From Purshia tridentata (Eukaryota; Streptophyta; Magnoliopsida; Rosales; Rosaceae), in contig QANT01004135.1 of the NCBI GenBank assembly GCA_003254885.1, positions 1 through 64,000 of the forward strand: DNA of 64,000 nucleotides, given 5' to 3'. Shown here in pieces: positions 1 through 13,925 of this stretch (position 1 is its first letter; each line of letters opens with the position of its first letter). Below the pieces are notes generated by a model. The model did no database searches. It saw only the letters and a program-made list of their open reading frames with translations, and was not told the DNA's origin. Both the position numbers and the translations under genes were made by a program.

Positions 1-617
1 CCCAAAACCCAGTAAGCAATTAATCAAATTCGAAATAAAAACCAACAAAAACAATCCAAAATCAGAAAATCAGAGTCCAAAAATCACATAAAGCAACAAA
101 CCATTTTGTGGTTATGAACATAAATCAAAGAAAGATGGAGGAGAGGGAGAGAAAAAGAGAAGGATAGAGACCAAGAGAGGGGAAGAAAGAGAAAGGAGGG
201 AAGGGGCAATGGGTGATGGCAATGAGTGATGGTAGCAGCTCATGAAGTTGCGATGGGTGAGAGAGAGATCTGATTTAAGAGTCATGGTGGCTGTGTGGGT
301 GAAGAAGAAGAAGGAGGAGGAGGAGGAAGGACTAGGCTAGGTAGGTGAAGGGTCCAAGCATGGAGTGGCTGTTTTGTCTGGAATTGGAGAGGGAGAGAAA
401 GAGAAGAAAGGAAAGAGAAAATGACAAAAAAACCCCTGAAAAATGGATCACGTGCATCTCAAGTGGTCTTTTTGGACAGAAAAATTGATAGAATTGGATG
501 GAGGCGTTACATTGCAAATTTTTTTTAATTCATGTGGTAGATTGATTCAATTTTTAATTTAAGTGGTAACTTGCAAATAAGGGTATAATTCAGGTGGGTA
601 ATTTACAAAAAAGCCTT
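1..617. mobile_element. Right part of a possible transposable element cut by the window edge
   Basis: Bases 120-460 are strongly purine-rich (GAGAGG, GAAGAA, GGAGGA), so the minus strand is a CT-rich leader. The right edge near 600-617, read on the minus strand, begins AAGGCTTTTTTGTAAATTAC, which resembles the start of inverted repeats in many plant MULE or MITE copies. The other end lies outside the window, so neither a matching inverted repeat nor a target duplication can be seen. The short reading frames here show no recognisable protein. The assignment is inference only. Confidence 0.25.
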
Positions 618-1847
618 AAAAAAATTATGACAATTTCACATCTTAATTAATTTTTGTTTGCAATGTACCATCTTCATTCAATTTTGTTACTATTTTCATT
701 AAAAATAATTTTTTTATATTTTATCCACTTGAACTTTGACCCATTTTTTACTTCAGCACTTAAAAAAAATTTAATTCAATTTGACATATTTTAGTCTTTT
801 CATGTTTATTTTCTATTATTATAACAAAAATAAAAATATATATATTGAAGCATCCATATACTTAAAGTAAAAATAATGAGATAGAAATAAGTTTTTTTAA
901 TTATACGAAGGAAAGAGTGATTTACAGGCCAGTCCAATTTTTTCTTCTCTCTTAGACTAATATTAAAAAATATGTAATATTATCCTAAAATTAATGATAT
1001 GTAAATCTTAATATTATCCTAGTATTATTAGAATATTATTATAATTGTATATTACCTTAATATTATTATATTATATTATCTTATAATTAATTATGAAATT
1101 TAACTGTGTCAAACGAACGATTGACTCTGATTTGTAAATACATTTCAATTGTACCAATCAATCAATCGGCTCCGGTTTGTCGGCTTTTATATACACACAC
1201 ACCAACTCAGATATTAGTATAATTGAAATGTACCTATATATATTTCTTTTACTTGTTTGATTATTTTTTATGAGTTAATATTTTTTTATTATATAATATA
1301 AACGGATATTATCATTTATTATTTCAAATTAAAAAAATAAGAAATTAGATAATCTTGAATGTTTCAATTAAAAATGTCTGAACAGATATTATCTTTCATA
1401 ATTTTTAAAATTAATTCATATTAATTATCTTAATTTTAAGAGATAATATGAGTCAAAATTTAAAAAAGTCTATTTTTTAAACCTCAATCTAAAAAATTGG
1501 ATTTAAGGCTTAATTTAAATTTCTATAAAGTTTTAGTCCGAATGACCCTTCAAAATTAGACCTATTTCTAATTATTCCTTATTAAATAAACAATTGGGCC
1601 ATTCAGCACGCAATTTACGTATGTGCTTGATGATTTTCTAAAGCAGACCGAATAACCCACAAGCTTGCAAGATTTATATGGAAAAATAAATAACATGGCT
1701 GATGATATGCGTATTTCTTTGGCCAAACAATAAATGTGATGCCTAGTGTACAGACATTGTTTAAATACATACAAAATCAAGCATTTCCACCAACACATCC
1801 CCAGCCAAATTTCCAGTCTCTACCTAACAAAAATCTACCGTGCCTTC
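618..1847. other. AT-rich intergenic stretch downstream of the MIP2-like gene
   Basis: About 1.2 kb of AT-rich sequence with poly-A/T runs and short AT repeats. The last few hundred bases before 1848 are probably the 3' untranslated region of the minus-strand gene. No gene, RNA or bounded repeat was recognised. Confidence 0.5.
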
Positions 1848-4800
1848 TCATCTAACATTAGTTGAAAGCAATGACAGTGCATCCCGTATCTGATTTTCCA
1901 ACTTGCCTCTCAAGCTGGAAACAGTATTGTTCAATGTTTCCGGGTAACGTGTCTCATCGAGAGTCAATTTGTCATGCTGCAGTACATTGAGCTGCACCTC
2001 CAAAAACCTACCAAGACTTGCCTCTGCAATATTAACAAGACTAAGTGATGCATTTGTGTGCATAAATTTTGTAACAATGAGTCCTGCTAGAAGTTGCTGA
2101 TCTGCCTTCACAAGCTCTGAAATAAAACAGGGGAAGAGTACTCTTCTGAAAAGGAACAAGCATCTCTCATTGTCTTCACATGCACCCTTTCCTTTCTGCA
2201 CAAGCCTCTCATTTTGTAACCGAGACGTTTGACACTTGTGGGATAAGTTCCCAACCAAATAGCAGACATAAGAGAAAGTGTTACCATAGGAAGAACTGGA
2301 GATAATAGTGGATATAATCCCAGAGAATAATACTAGCATTAATAACTCATGGTCCCCACCAACCGCATCAGAGATGCCTCCTTGCTTCAACCTGTCTTCA
2401 ACAACAGCCAAACACTGCAACTGTAGTGCTTCAAAAGGCAGTAGTAGCACCAACTTTAATGCCATGAAACAATCTATTTTCAGAACAATCTGGCTCAAGC
2501 TCCTCGCACCATCTTCATCAAGCAATGTCCCATTAGATTTCAGTAAGGACTGGTCAATCAGTCTTAAAACATCTTTCAACTGGGAGAGCATTACGAGTTT
2601 CTTGAAAATCTCCAACCAGCATACATGCAAAGGGTGAAGGGCAAAGGAACTCCCCTTTTCTTTCTTACGATGTTCTACTTCCTGGAAACTCTCCCATCCT
2701 TCGTCCCAGCTATCATCATTCCAGTCATTCCCAGTATCAGAAATTTCTGCAGAGGCTTCCTTATCCTCTCTCACCAAGAAAAACCCTTCCCACTCTCCCA
2801 ACATGGCTATCAAAGAATTGACATGGGAACTATTTTGAGCAACATCACACAACTTTAGGAAGCATGAAGCAGCTGTCTCCAGATTCAAAAGATCATCAGG
2901 GGTAATTTCCATGGGGGGTGAGATGGTTGACACAAGCTGAGATGATTTGAGGGCAACTAATGTACTTGTAAATCTGTTATATGTATCATTATGATCTACC
3001 AACCCCTGATTGGAAGTAGTCTCACTTTTTTTACTTGTAAAGTGCACCTCATCCCATCCTTCCCATGGGATAACATTAGATTGTATTCCAGCAGAGAAAC
3101 CCTTGATACTTTTGCCTGTGAGGAATTGCATAAGCTCTAAAATATAAACTCGAATGGAACTGGGTAGCTGCAGGTTATCAGAGAACTTAGCCATTCTTTC
3201 CCAGACTAAATGCCTGACCCTATCCAACTCCTCCAAATCACCTTCTAATTTACTCAAAGAGGATAAAAACTGATATAAGTTCTGGTATTCCTGGGATTCA
3301 ATGACAATCACATCCTGTAAAATGTGTTCCAAAATATTTAAGTAGAGAAGAGGAAGTTCCTGGATTTCTGTGTCACCGACCAAAGTGAAACCAGTTGGAC
3401 CCCCTAATACTGCTTCAGAAAATACTTCAGCCACAGCTCCAAACCCACAACCAGAAAAAATCATGGCTCTACAGAATATATAAAGTTCAGAAGCAGAATC
3501 ACCAATTACACCATGATTTACAAAGTTGACAATTGTACCCCAGCCCTGACTGGGTGAGACACTGTCCTCCATTACCAACCTCATGAAAACCTTAAGACAA
3601 CACATTAAGCAATCAAGATTGAGCCTGACATTTTCTCCCACATCTTCATGGGATGCAATCGCCTTCATCTCATCAATCAATCTTATCCAAAAGTTCAAGA
3701 GAATTATAAGACACTCTTGCCATGCCGAGTTATCTGGTAAGGTCCCATAAGAGCCAAAAAGAGGTCTGATTATTGTGAAATACCGCTTCATGATGTTCAA
3801 AGAATCTAAATGTGCCAAGAGTCCAATATACATTCTGCAATATTCATAGCTCTGCTCAAGTTGACATACTAAGCAATGAAGGTTTTCAGTGCTATTGATG
3901 ATTGAATCAGTTCCAGCTGTAGTCTCCAAAGTGGTCAACAAACTCAAAACATAATGTTTGTAGACATCCTGCCACGTTATGAGACCTTCCGGCAATGGGT
4001 CAGAATATATACTGGTTAGAGTCTGTACCATCTTTGCCAAGGCTTCTAGGCTACCATCATAGATGTGCATGTAGACTTCACTACTTAAGCACTTAAAGTT
4101 CAAACCACCTAATCCAGCAATATTTTTGAAGTTAAGGTTTGCAAGAAATGCAACTCTTATGCACTCTTGCTCCATCAACTTGAAAAAGCGAGACAATCCA
4201 AAACCAGATAGATGCGCTTGATCAGGGTGTATTATTGGTACTTCTTTTCTGGTTTCTTCCAGTTGCAAGTAGCAGTCAGAAAGCAGACCAAACATGTAAG
4301 CAAGACGCAACTTGTTGCGTCCATCAATTCCAGGGTATACAACAGAGGAAATAGCTTTGATGGTTTCCACAGCATAGCCAACTATATCTCCTTTAAATTC
4401 TGAAATTTCATATGTAATATCATCATTGGTCCAAACCTCAGAAACAAGGACATTACTTAGATACCGTAGAAAGACCTGCAAGAAACAGTAAAACACCATC
4501 ACCTAATGGGAAAAAAGGTTATCTTCTATATTAGAAGCCTTCACAGATAATATATATATATATATATGCCCACAAATGCTGCCTACCTCTGCACGATTCA
4601 AGCCATATCCATCAGCTAATTTTAAAACGTCCTTCAAAATGTGTTTTTTGTCCAACTTTACCGAATCAATCAGGGGAAGAACAACACTCCCAATGTAATT
4701 AATGTCCCGAGACAAAAAGCGTGCTGTGTCAACGCCAGGAATTATTTTCTCTAACGCTCTACAATGATCTGCAACACGCTTTTGTTCTTCTAATTTCAGT

Positions 4801-7800
4801 TTCCATTCTCTCCAAAAGGTAGACTGTACCTTGTCAAATTTGTCTATTTCATCTGAAAACAACAAAATAACATATGAAACAATGGAGTAACACCATATCA
4901 TGGAAACAATATCAACCAAAAAGGTGAAACACATGATAAACCAAAAAGAATTTTCAGCATCTTTTGCAATTACAGGGAATTTTATATGATAGCATATCAA
5001 ACTGATTTAAGTATAGAAAATCACCAGTACTAGGTGGTACGTGCTTTTCTTTAAACTTCCTCAATAGCAGCTCCCTCCTTTGCATAGGATCTTCACACTC
5101 AATTGCTGAACTATATAACAAGCTATATGTCATACCCACATTCATGATGCTAGAGATTTCTTGGTAATCGTTCCTTGTTCTAAGCTGCTCCTCTATTACT
5201 TCAACTCCATTAAAGGCGTCCACCAGATTCAAGAGAAAGGAGCAACCAACTATGTATTCCTGTTCAGTAACAGGTGGCTCAATAATTGATTTTGCCAGAG
5301 AAGCAACTACATCATCTGTAGGAGCAAAACCGTTTCTTGCCAACCAAGACAGAATGGTCACCAAAGCCTGTGTTCTTACACTCACATATTGCTTTCCTGG
5401 AATCAAGTTACCAGTTGACTTCTTACTGTGTTCCGTTTTCCTACTTAGTTCGAGCAGCCATGGAAGTTGTAGGGCAGCAAAAGACAAAATTTTTCCATTA
5501 TCTCTCAGAACAGATTCCCAGCTGGTTCCATTCTCAACAGGCAAGTTTTTAGCAACAAGAGAAAGTGAATTTCTTATGTTACCAAAATGAACTTCTTGAT
5601 CATCACAGCTAGCTCCCTCAACCATTTCCAAGCAACCTTTTAGGTTGACTATATCTTGAATATTGTGGAATGAATCTGCAATAACCGAGGAGCCTTGAAT
5701 TGAGAAATCTGGACATTTTATCCCTGTCAACATCATTAATGTCTCACATTGACCTTGCAAATCAAGTTCTTTCCATGCATGGAGCAACTCGCTAACGGAT
5801 TCCTCATCACAATTGCTCAAAGCAAAACCCAGTAGCTGCTTTCGAGAATTTATATCCATGTTTTCAAGGGGAGGACCCCTTGCTATTGCTGCACATAAGT
5901 CCCAAATGTGACCATGTCCTTTCTTAGCCAAAACAAGACAGAGGTCAAGTGCCAATTGAAGATCACCAGCCACTGCAGCTTCTCTGGCAATAGCTTCCTG
6001 AACAGAAGATATGTTGTCTGGAGAGCTCAATCCAAGAAGTTTGGCAATCTCAATGAGTTCGTCCACATGTATATATGCACCAGTTTGACTTGTGATTGCC
6101 ATTTTGATGATCTCCATTGGATCTTTTATTTGCCTGAATTGCATGGGTAAGAGAGTCACTCCAAGACTGGGAAGTCTAACTGTAAGTGCATCAATAATAT
6201 CAGACTCTACTCTCACATTTCCACTGCTTGGAAATAAATTGAGGCATTCCTTAGCCTTCCAGATCTGAAAAAAGTTGTAATAATCAATGAGTAAAGATAG
6301 TAAGTATTAATGCAGTGAACAGGATATTAGATGTACCATTTCATGCTTGAATATCATAAATCATCAGAAAACATAGCCACCATCATACTTACTTCTGGAC
6401 AAGCCAGACTTGAAGCTGAGAAAAAATACTCCCTTGCGGCTTGAATGACAAGATTTTCAGCCTTCTCTGATGCCAAAACAACTGAACTTGTACCCTTTAA
6501 ATAGTTCCTGGCAAGAGAAAACTTCCCAGCTTTCAGCAGTCCTCTGCAAAATTCCATCAACATATACTCCAGGTCCAGAAAAGGAAATGCTTTCTCCCTA
6601 ATGCATTGCATATCACGCCACATGCTTGCCCAATCAGTATCTGAACGGCCAGGCTGTCGACGTATAAATTTTGATAGTATAAGGCGAAGGATTTGCTTTA
6701 CACCTTTTCCATCTGCATGGGACTCTAGGAAAAAGTTCAGTGACTTTGGTACCTGAATAAAAACAAGTCAAAATTAGTTAAATGCAAAAACATAAACAAT
6801 GGAATATATAAGTTTGGTCTAAGTCATATTCTCACGAAAATTAAATAGTTCATGCCACAAAGTATAGAATAACAAAATTTTAGAATCTGTTCTCTAATAG
6901 TATTATGATAGGATTCATTCTTACTGTCAAACAAACCATCTAATGTCTGGTCACGCCTGTGCATTTATTGTTTCGATTGGAGGAGGGCCCTTATAATACC
7001 AAATCGGAAAAGCTTCCCAATAAAAGAATACAGACCTGATAAAATGCCAGGAGTCTCCCAACTTCAATATGGCCTTCTGCCAGTTTCAATCTTCTCTCAA
7101 GACCCTCAGCAAATATTTCACTACCTGTTCATTAACAAAGATAATGGGTAAGCATTCTTACAAAAAAACAATTATTGTGCAAGCTACCTAGCATAGCAGC
7201 AATACCAAAATCAAGAAACCCTTTACAGATTGTATAAAAGATTCCACAGTGCAAAGCATTTCACAGATAAACAAAAGTAAAAATATGCTTTCATGACTTA
7301 TCCCAAATCAAAATTCCATCCAAACCCTCAAGGGGCATAAAGATCGATCACCCCCTTAATAAAAAGAGACATATCAATAAAATCTCATTGACCATGACGC
7401 AAACCAGGCTTCTAAGAAGCAATTACCTTGCATCTGTGGAAGCTTTGACAATATGGCTGCCATAGTACTCCACCTATCTGTAGATGTGCACAAATAGATG
7501 CACTGCAGAGCACAATCTATAGCTTCAACCTCGTCTTTGAATAGGCTGTTAGTTTGGAAATCTCTGCACCCTTCGTCTATTACCAGCAAGCAAATGTCCA
7601 ATTTGTTCTCAGACGCAGTTTCCTTCAGCCATCTAACCAGAAATGACTCAACCTTGTTATGATCTGCCGTAAGATGATTATCTGTCACCTGATCTTGAGA
7701 AACTGAGGTTGTATAATGAAACCTATCTCGCATAAATGGAACTGCCATATTATGTAATCTTGCAACCATACCTTCTTCTTTAATTCCCTTAAGCATCATT

Positions 7801-10800
7801 CTAAATTTATCATAGTCAGATAACTGTTCCCACATGACAAGACTAAAACTGGAATTTATTTCACCACCACTGTCATCAGAATAAATAAGTTGGTGCAGGT
7901 ACGAGGCATCCTCATGGAAACGCTGCAACTCATGTACACCTTTGCGCTTAGCAAATTCAAGCAAGCAAAGGCAATTATCTAGCTGCCCACTAAAATTATC
8001 AATATCTCTAGCTCTCTTCTTGTACCATATTAAAAGTTCATTAGTTGATGGCCAAACAGATCCTAGGCACTGCTTGACTATGGGTTCAGTCTGGATATGA
8101 ATATCAGTCTCATGATCCTTCAGTGATCTGTTAATAAAACTTATCATTTTCTTACATTCAACCCAATCTTCTTCCCTCACTGCTATACTTGTAGGGGGAG
8201 ACCTCCCAGGAAGAAGCTGCCCATATGTTTGTACAGGAACTGTCTCAGGGATAGCAGCTAAAACCTCCAAAATGAAAGAAGCAAGTGAATAAGGATGGCG
8301 CTTGAACAGAAGATTTAAGGCCCCAATTTTCCCACTTTCAGCAAGTGTTACTGCAGCTTCATTTATTGGCATAATTCGAAATTTGCCATATTCCTGCACA
8401 GAAAACCTGCACAAAACTAAGTCAGAAACTGTGGGTTAGTAGCAACCATCACAACATGGCACAAAATCAAAACTCAGAACAACTCGTCACTGATAATCAT
8501 AGCAGGGAAAGTAAAAACACATGCATTCAAAATTTTTTTACAGCAACAACTAATTACAGAGTGAGAAAGAGAGGGAGGGAGAGATAGAGGAAGAGAGATC
8601 TATTCATCTAATCAATGTCAATGATAAAAATAATAATAGAATGTGCACGTGTCAACCAAAAATGAAAAACATAATAATTTAATATGTATGCATAAACTAT
8701 ATATTGTCAGGGACTTTTTTTTATCCATATATTTGGTCAGATACTTCAAAGGTATAATTTTTTGATAAAATAAAAATATAGCTTCTGAAGAGTGCGATAC
8801 CTGCCCATATTTATCCCAAGATATGTCTCCAACCTGTCTCTGAATTGCAACAACTGAAGTCTAGCCATGCGGAAATCCCAAATTTGGCTACTTTCATTAT
8901 TTTCCGGTTGGGAAAACCCATATTGGTTAGTTAGGCTCAACCCATATGCAAGCAAAGCCCTCACCGAATCTTCTGTTGGTCCAATTTTGTCAACACATTC
9001 GGAGAGCACAAAACGTTTATCCTTAACTTTTGACAAAATTGTACTTATTTCATTTGTTCCTTGACTAGAATGTAACCACTGAGATTTTGTGACTTCATCT
9101 TTATCCAACCCATGACAATCAGCAAAATCCAAGGCAGCCTGATATTTTTTATTTCTAATTAAAATATTATACATTTCTGAGATGGATCTCTCAGAGAACG
9201 ATACAAGGCTCCAGTTCAACATAGAAATGTCAATTTGGTCAAAGCTGTTGACAGTAACCCACTCCACACTAGGTGAATCTTTTGTTTCGTTGGAGTTATA
9301 TCTCTCTTCAGATGACACAGTCTCCAAAAGAAACAGGCTTCCTTGAACCAGCTTTATTCTTTCTAAAACAGGCTTGGAATAGACAGTTCCATTTTCCTGA
9401 ACTTTTAAGCCACTAAGGATGTTAAGCATGGTAACAAAGCCACTCCTTTCTGAAAAAGTAAGGATGTGGTCAGACCACCAAGTAAAATCCACAATATCAC
9501 TTAAATGTTCCCCCTCTCCACTTGAAAAATTATTGGTCACTTGTGACTTGTATCTCTCGCTGCATGTAAAATTTGAAAGTGAAAAGCATTCTTTATCCAT
9601 CTTAAATATGTGCAAGCATCCTGTCACATCTAAAGTAGCAACAAATGTGGCTTGTGGTGAGATTAGCACCTTTGGATATGCTAGCTGACTTCTATGATCT
9701 TTTGTGTTGGAATAAAAACCCTCAAACTGAATAGTAAACAACTGCTCCATATCAATGGTCCTACTTCTACGCCAAAGAGACAGATAACAAGATCCTGGAA
9801 GAAAATTACAAAATGAATCAATAAGTTAAGTGATATAAGTAATCTAGCTCATATATTAAAATTTCATTTTGAATTTTCTGGAAGACAAGTGAAAATCATA
9901 TCCTAATCTCAAATCTTGTTAGTAAAAAATTTGAAGACTTAGATAGAAACAAACATATAAATTTTTCTGTAACCATCATAATCGCCACACCATAAACAAC
10001 GATATGCAAATATCTACACAATCTGATGACTTTCAATCAGCAAAAACATCTACGGTTATCCAGAAATTCTTCCAAAAACCCCCACCATTGAAAAGAACGC
10101 AATGAACATAAGCCACTTGATCAGATTCATGTAAAACTCATTGGGGAGATTCATGTAAAAGTTGAACATAAGCATGTAAAAGTTGAACATAAGCATGCGA
10201 GAAATGATATCAAGAACATAAAGGCCCATATAAATGAATATGCATAGACCATGCGCGAAGCTAAAAAGAAAGTAGAAGTAGAAAACATACCAGAGTTTCC
10301 ACCAGAGGTTAGTGCGACAACAGCAAGCAAAGAAAGCTCTGAATGGTAGTCAACACAGAAAACATTGTGAGGGAGCTGTCCCTTTACAGTTAATCCATTT
10401 TGTGAGGTGCGTGATGAATACATAGAGGAACTTGGATCCTGACTGATCTCAATTTGCTGAAGAGAACCATCAGATGTAACAACAATAAAGCTACACCTGA
10501 AAAAATTTAATTAACTTCAACAAATAACAAATTTGTGCCAACCTTTATTTACTTAAACAGTGAAACTAGGACCTCAAACCACAAAATCAAGATTAGATCA
10601 ACAAAAAACTGCTCTTCATAAAATGTTTCTTTTCATGTGTAATTCATGCACAGGCTGTGAACAGAAAAAAGAACACTTACAAACAAGGTTTCTGTGCAAC
10701 AGAATCATCCTGCACAATCAGGCTTATTACTGGTGAAGATACTTTTAAATGTCTCCTCATAATCCTCACTACCTCTTCACCATTTGCTTTGATAAAATAT

Positions 10801-11876
10801 AGTGTATCAGTATCATCAGAAACTCCAAGAATATCATGACTTTCTGACCAAGTTCCTGTTGTAAATGAAGCAGGGCTCCCACCTGATGCATATAGACCAT
10901 AAATGGGAAACAATTTTAATGACAAAACAAAATGTGTGTAATCTACAAATCTGGATGTGCAAAAATTTTCTAATTTCTAAAGCATACATATCTCATGTTG
11001 GTAACAACGAAGTATCAATAGGAATCAACAGATTCTCCGTACCCACAAAATTTTGTCAACCTGATATCTCACTGGCTTGTATGATGATGGTAATCTTACA
11101 AGGTCCCCTTGTCACACTCATCCTACAAGGTCCACAAAAATAAATTGTTTTTGTTTCCACAACCCCTCGATAAACCCCTGTAGCTATATATTCAGCAAAT
11201 GCAACATGATTGTTTATTAAAGAAAATCCAAAGTTACCTATCACTAAGTACTAACTAGGCATTAATGATTAAACTATTACTAACTGATGATTCCATCAAT
11301 GAGATCAGCAAGTACATCTTACTTGTAAAAGTGCCACATGGTTCTGAGTAGTCATCCTCCTTGTGCAAAATTGTTATGTGATTTCCAGCAGCCACAGCCA
11401 CACGCTCACCTCTTGGAGAGATAAACAAGGATGTCAACTTTCTCAATTTTCTTGGTTGTTTGTATTCGTTCCATTTGTCTCTGAGTTGGCTCACACCTTC
11501 ATAGATCAAAGGAAAAGAGAGGTCAAACAATTACGAATCTGCCACTCGTTGACAACATAATTCATCAAAAAGAAAACACAAAAACAATTATAACCTCCAA
11601 TGAGTAAGAAGTGAATCAATAAAAGAAATAACGGGAAGTGGGATGTACCTCGAAACAGAAAGCTCCCTTTACTACCGTTATTTGCCTGAACTCCGCAAAA
11701 CAAAATAAACAATCAAGGAATTGATTAATTGAGTGATCAAGCAACATGGCGTTGATTAGCTTGAAATTTAAGAAATTCATAGAATTGAGAACCTGTTGAG
11801 GAGGGTAATTAGGAGTATAAGGCCTCGTAATGTGACGTCGGGTCTCGTTAAACACTGTTTGTATAGTTTCAGCCAT
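1848..11876 (-). CDS. MIP2: MAG2-interacting protein 2 (NBAS/Sec39-domain) homologue
   Basis: Plant relative of NBAS/Sec39, a large subunit of the MAG2-MIP (Dsl1/NRZ-like) complex that tethers Golgi-derived vesicles at the ER. Twelve exons by my reading: 11793-11876, 11649-11685, 11323-11496, 10681-10882, 10291-10496, 8801-9794, 7427-8406, 7036-7124, 6393-6752, 5025-6264, 4587-4852 and 1848-4475. Phases join without a break to give 2419 residues, close to the roughly 2,400 of the Arabidopsis protein. The start MAETIQTVFNETRRHITRPY matches the family's ETRRHxxRPY opening, and the first in-frame ATG is at 11876. Residues about 60-450 are the beta-propeller-like N-terminal part (for example SPRGERVAVAAGNHITIL). 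The Sec39 region follows from about residue 566 (NEAAVTLAESGKIGALNLLF). Near residue 2130 is an acidic, tryptophan-rich stretch, DWNDDSWDEGWESF. The last exon is unusually long (2.6 kb). Known from the family: role and complex. Inferred: exact splice sites. Confidence 0.93.
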
Positions 11877-12721
11877 TGCCAAATTTTGTTGTCTGTTCCA
11901 CCCTCCAAGATCTCAAACCCTAGACCTCAAAAATCGTACCCACATTTTATTTTCTACTTTCTAGAGAACGAGATTACTTCAGAAGCCGGAGACCGGACAG
12001 CCATTTTTGTTGTTGTTCTATTCTCTTCTTTTCTTTTCTTTTCTTTTCTACTTTTTTATGAAACCGCACCAGGCTCAATATGTCGGGTCTGGACTATAAT
12101 CAACATTGGGCTTTATATACCGACGTAGACTTTGAGTCCGTGAACTCGTCTCAACCTAGATATTGGCCCAATTATATGGGCCGTATACTCATTTTCAACC
12201 GCATAAGCCCATCCCTAAAAAATTGAATTTTTAATCGGAAAAGGTGGAATTTAAACTTAATTTTCAGAACATATATAAGGCAAATTATTCTGTGCGATCA
12301 AGTTTCTTGCAAGTCCACTACTAGCTCTTTCAATATCTTTCACAGCAAGAAGTCAACTAGAATTCTAGAAGCTCATGGCAAAATAACTAGTTCATGCATG
12401 CAATGCCAGATTCTCTAATTACAGCAAATGTACACAGTCAACTAGCATATTCTTCAACACTGTTTCAAATGGGTTAATTCTTGTTGGAATATAACTAATT
12501 AATAATTTGTGGTTGAAAACTCTCTATACATTCTCTTTGTGACACTGTTGATATCAAAAAATCAACATTCCCGAACAGACCCCAATAGGCAATGTGACAA
12601 AATAAAACTTCAGTTTGCGCCCAGGAGAGAAATAAAAAAGATGGGATGTATATAGATAGGGCCAATTATAAATATAGTAATGAATATTTTAATATTATAA
12701 ATTGGTCAATATTAATGAAAA
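11877..12721. other. MIP2-like gene promoter side and spacer
   Basis: Upstream region of the minus-strand MIP2-like gene. The first 180 bases should hold its 5' leader and core promoter; a (CTTTT)n-type pyrimidine run lies near 12025-12055. The rest is AT-rich and shows no gene. Confidence 0.4.
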
Positions 12722-13078
12722 GGGGAATGCTATGTGCCTTCTCTCCTCTTTTGTTAATTTGACAATTTAATCTCACGATCAGAACCGTTCAATATCAAGA
12801 TCATTATTTATAGATCAACTCTGCAAAAAATTATCCAAATCAGAAATTGTTTAGTCATCTAACTGTTATCAAATAAATAGATGGTTTTGGTAACAGTTAA
12901 ATTCACCGTTAGTTATTTAATAACAGTTAGATGACTAAACGATTTCTGATTTGGTTAATTTTTTGCAAAGTTGGTCTATAAATGATGATTTGATATTGAA
13001 CGGTTCCGATCGTAAGATTAAATTGTCAAATGAACAAAATAAGAGAGAAGGCACAAAAGAAGTTACATATCATTTCCC
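12722..13078. mobile_element. Fold-back MITE, Mutator-like, with 10-bp target duplication
   Basis: The 357-bp stretch is almost wholly palindromic. The left end GGGGAATGCTATGTGCCTTC pairs with the complement of the right end (GGGAAATGATATGTAACTTC, slightly offset by an insertion). Inner segments such as TTGACAATTTAATCT and ATCTAACTGTTAT recur inverted on the right. The flanking direct repeat TTAATGAAAA is exact at 12712-12721 and 13079-13088. A 9-11 bp duplication is typical of Mutator-like elements. There is no coding capacity, so it is non-autonomous. Confidence 0.8.
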
Positions 13079-13576
13079 TTAATGAAAAAAGATAAATTAT
13101 AACAAACCAATATGGAAATGATCACTCCTTTTTTGTTACTTTGTTTAGTTGTTTGATAATTAAGGACCACCCTTTTGGAGTAAACGTATTCTGTATTATA
13201 GATTAAAATTCCTTTAGAAAAGCACACCAAGACCAACACCACCACTCACCCCGATCCCTTCTTGTTTGTTTATGCCATTAATTAATTACGAGAGATCTAA
13301 TTATATTAACTGGCCGGCATAACAGATCACAGATGTGGTACTTGATATACTTGAATATAATTAATCATTTTTTGGGACTAAAATATTTGTTAAACACATA
13401 ACAAATTAATGAAGGACAATACTTTTCCAATGATGAGAATCTATATATAATAATCTACATAAAATGGAATTCAATTCCAGCATTATCAACAATGGCATTT
13501 TGTTAGTTAGAACCCTACGTTCAAAATCTGGAAGAGAACTCTATAACAGTGACCCGGTAGCTGTAGGTTCAAGTTC

Positions 13577-13920
13577 TGTTGAGAGATATTCCACATTGAA
13601 GATGTGAGAGCCTTGTTAGTGGTTTATAAGGGTTTGGGCTACTCCTCCCATTGCCAATTGGTTTTGAGATGGATGCCTAGATTGTTTCATGGTATCAAAG
13701 CCATGTTATACACGTGATACGCCTAAACGGCCACACGTGCTCCCATGTCACCTAATATAAATTTGTCCACGTGTTAGGCTTGAAATGATGCCACAGGTGT
13801 GGGCGCGTGTTGAGAGATATCCCACATTAAACATGTGAGAGCTTTACTAGTGGTTTATAAGGGTTTGGGCTACTCCTCCCATTGCCAATTGGTTTTGGGA
13901 TGAATGCCTAGATTGCTTCA
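13577..13920 (+). mobile_element. TRIM (miniature LTR retroelement), structurally complete but non-coding
   Basis: Two direct repeats of 113 bp (13577-13689 and 13808-13920) begin TGTTGAGAGATAT and end in TTCA, the usual TG...CA frame of LTRs. Directly after the first repeat, 13690-13703 reads TGGTATCAAAGCCA, a close match to the plant initiator-methionine tRNA primer-binding site. The 5-bp target duplication AGTTC is exact at 13572-13576 and 13921-13925. The 118-bp interior codes for nothing, as is normal for TRIMs, which depend on other elements for movement. The two repeats differ at roughly 8% of positions, which suggests an insertion some millions of years old. Confidence 0.9.
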
Positions 13921-13925
13921 AGTTC

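Noticed and set aside
10151-10423. Tandem repeat 'GTAAAAGTTGAACATAAGCAT' as a regulatory repeat
   Set aside because: Only two short copies near 10150-10195 inside a MIP2 intron; too small to claim function.
13545-13576. tRNA-like B box (GGTTCAAGTTC) just before the TRIM, suggesting a tRNA gene or SINE
   Set aside because: No A box at the right distance and no cloverleaf could be formed; part of the match is the TRIM target duplication.
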